In this document: positions 5,803 to 7,239 of the stretch, piece by piece | How the letters are laid out: each line of letters starts with the position of its first letter | Position numbering within the stretch: position 1 is the stretch's first letter | From: an uncultured Lachnospiraceae bacterium | Lineage (GTDB): Bacteria; Bacillota; Clostridia; Lachnospirales; Lachnospiraceae | Assembly (NCBI GenBank): GCA_902783735.1 | Contig: CACZSE010000238.1 | Location: forward strand, 1 to 7,239 | Reading direction: 5' to 3' | Length of the DNA: 7,239 nt | Made by a program: the position numbers and the translations under genes | The notes under the pieces: generated by a model | Seen by the model: only the letters and a program-made list of their open reading frames with translations | Database searches by the model: none | Told to the model about the DNA's origin: nothing

Positions 5803-6507
5803 ATGGCAGTATCTAAACAGAGAATAATGATAGTTGACGATGACAATAACATTGCCGAGCTGATATCTCTTTATCTCGTAAAGGAATGCTTTGAGGCAGA
5901 GATATACAACGACGGAGAATCGGCACTGGCTGCACTTGATACCTATAAGCCGAATCTGATATTGCTCGATCTCATGCTTCCCGGCATGGACGGTTATCAG
6001 GTTTGTCGGGAGGTTAGAGCAAAGGGAAATACTCCCATCATCATGCTGTCGGCAAAAGGCGAGGTTTTTGATAAGGTTCTGGGTCTGGAGCTTGGTGCCG
6101 ATGACTACATGGAAAAACCTTTTGATTCAAAGGAACTGGTCGCAAGGGTCAAATCTGTTTTGAGAAGATACAAAGCGGTACCCGAAACAGTGACCGAGTC
6201 CAATGAAAAATGTGTGGAATATCAGGATCTTGTCATCAATCAGACCAATTATTCAGTCATATATATGGGAAAAAATGTCGACATGCCGCCTAAGGAACTG
6301 GAACTGTTATATTTTTTGGCATCGAATCCGAATCATGTATTCACGAGAGAACAGCTTCTTGACCGCATATGGGGCTATGAGTACATGGGCGATACAAGGA
6401 CCGTGGATGTTCATATTAAAAGACTGAGAGAAAAGATCAATGATCATGATTCATGGAAGATATCTACCATTTGGGGAATAGGATATAAATTTGAGGTAAG
6501 AGTATGA
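5803..6507 (+). CDS. OmpR/PhoB-family response regulator
   Basis: This 234-residue transcription factor has a receiver domain (about 6-122) and a C-terminal winged-helix DNA-binding domain (about 136-233). Receiver landmarks are complete: acidic pocket D12-D13-D14, phosphoacceptor D56 in LLDLMLPGMDG, conserved Ser in MLSAKG (S83), and K105 in EKPFD. The effector domain has the expected PPKELELLYFLASNP, the recognition-helix region around TRTVDVHIKRLREK (198-211), and the terminal GIGYKFE. It should be phosphorylated by the histidine kinase encoded immediately downstream and then bind direct repeats in target promoters; the targets are unknown. It begins 1 nt after the mutS2 stop codon and its last codons overlap the kinase start by 4 nt (ATGA), so the three genes are tightly coupled. 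No specific orthologue such as PhoP or VicR can be assigned by eye. Confidence 0.95.
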   Translation: MAVSKQRIMIVDDDNNIAELISLYLVKECFEAEIYNDGESALAALDTYKPNLILLDLMLPGMDGYQVCREVRAKGNTPIIMLSAKGEVFDKVLGLELGADDYMEKPFDSKELVARVKSVLRRYKAVPETVTESNEKCVEYQDLVINQTNYSVIYMGKNVDMPPKELELLYFLASNPNHVFTREQLLDRIWGYEYMGDTRTVDVHIKRLREKINDHDSWKISTIWGIGYKFEVRV

Positions 6508-7239
6508 GGAGAACCCTCTATCTGAAGCTTGTACTTGCATATATCATATTTGGCCTTTTTGGATTTATCATGGTCTCTACCTTCGCCTCTTCAATGACAA
6601 TTGAGCATCTTATCAGGGAGCAGGCGGAAAAGATGTACAGGGAGTCTACGCTTATAGCCAATACTTACGCTTCCGATCTGTATAACAACCAGGCGTCGCT
6701 GGATTCGGTTCAAAAGCAGCTTGAAGCACTTGATAAATACATGGAAGCCACAATATGGATCATGAACCCTTCGGGACGACTGATCCTTGATTCGTCGACT
6801 CCTTTGGACATAAATGAAGAAAAGATCGTAGAAAATTTCGACCCGACGATCACTGTCGGATCATATTATACAACAGGGGATTTCTTCGGTTATTTTAAAG
6901 AAGAGATGTTAAGTGTATATGCACCCATAACCACAGACTTTACGGTAAAGGGATATGTTGTCATACATACATCCATGCGTGATATAAAAGCATCCAACGA
7001 ATCCCTTCTGTCAATATCTTATCTGTTATTGATCCTTTTGTTTTTACTTTCACTCATTATCCTCTTGTTCTTTACCGAATTTGTATATGTTCCCATAAAA
7101 AAGATAACCGATGCAACGGAGCATTATGCAACCGGAGACATGAACTATGAGTTGTCCATAGACAGTGATGACGAACTGGGTTACCTTGGCGGGGCATTGT
7201 CATATATGGCTCACAAAGTAGCCACGGCCGAGGAGGATC
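6504..7239 (+). CDS. Sensor histidine kinase, N-terminal part (cut by window edge)
   Basis: The frame is open from ATG 6504 to the right edge, giving 245 residues. A first membrane helix (about 8-28) is followed by an extracytoplasmic sensor region of about 140 residues (29-168) containing WIMNPSGRLILDSS (85-98), reminiscent of a PAS/Cache-like sensor core. A very hydrophobic second helix (about 168-191) leads into a HAMP domain (about 192-243) with the expected P197 and a DELG motif (223-226). The dimerisation/His box and ATPase domains lie outside the window. GAGG at 6493-6496 is 7 nt from the start, and the start overlaps the response-regulator stop (ATGA). This is the expected arrangement of a two-component pair. 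The signal is unknown. The histidine kinase call rests on HAMP plus the gene pairing; a chemoreceptor or cyclase output is unlikely but not excluded by the visible part. Confidence 0.88.
   Translation, partial: MRRTLYLKLVLAYIIFGLFGFIMVSTFASSMTIEHLIREQAEKMYRESTLIANTYASDLYNNQASLDSVQKQLEALDKYMEATIWIMNPSGRLILDSSTPLDINEEKIVENFDPTITVGSYYTTGDFFGYFKEEMLSVYAPITTDFTVKGYVVIHTSMRDIKASNESLLSISYLLLILLFLLSLIILLFFTEFVYVPIKKITDATEHYATGDMNYELSIDSDDELGYLGGALSYMAHKVATAEED

Overview
This window looks like chromosomal DNA from a low-to-mid-GC Firmicute, most likely a Lachnospiraceae-type Clostridium relative (inference). The clues are strong AGGAG-type ribosome binding sites, a MutS2 with a Smr domain, a QueT-family transporter behind a candidate preQ1 riboswitch, and an ApbE / NusG-domain-II / Gx-transporter gene set typical of Clostridia and Bacilli. 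Coding is dense. I see no mobile element, tRNA, rRNA or CRISPR array.

Left arm, minus strand (1 to about 1668). A compact three-gene operon reads leftwards from a promoter near 1640-1668: an ApbE-like FAD:protein FMN transferase, a small membrane-anchored NusG-domain-II protein, and the first 75 codons of a Gx-transporter (HepA/EetB-like) protein that runs off the left edge. Each gene overlaps the next, and the downstream ribosome binding sites lie inside the preceding gene. The set resembles the flavin and membrane part of the flavin-based extracellular electron transfer loci of Listeria and lactobacilli. An Rnf or other flavoprotein maturation role is also possible.

Divergent control region (1581-1819). 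It holds back-to-back promoters, an AT-rich dyad between them, and, just before the rightward gene, a candidate preQ1-I riboswitch whose pseudoknot would cover the Shine-Dalgarno sequence of queT.

Right arm, plus strand (1820-7239). The order is queT (queuosine-precursor ECF transporter S component), a secreted lipoprotein metallophosphoesterase of unknown substrate, mutS2 (ATPase with Smr domain), an OmpR/PhoB-type response regulator, and the start of its sensor histidine kinase, cut by the right edge after the HAMP domain. Gaps are 30, 16 and 1 nt, then a 4-nt ATGA overlap. No internal terminator or clear internal promoter is visible, so all five genes could be co-transcribed. The most notable points are the riboswitch with its linked lipoprotein phosphoesterase, the electron-transfer-like cassette, and a MutS2 Smr domain lacking the textbook LDLR motif.
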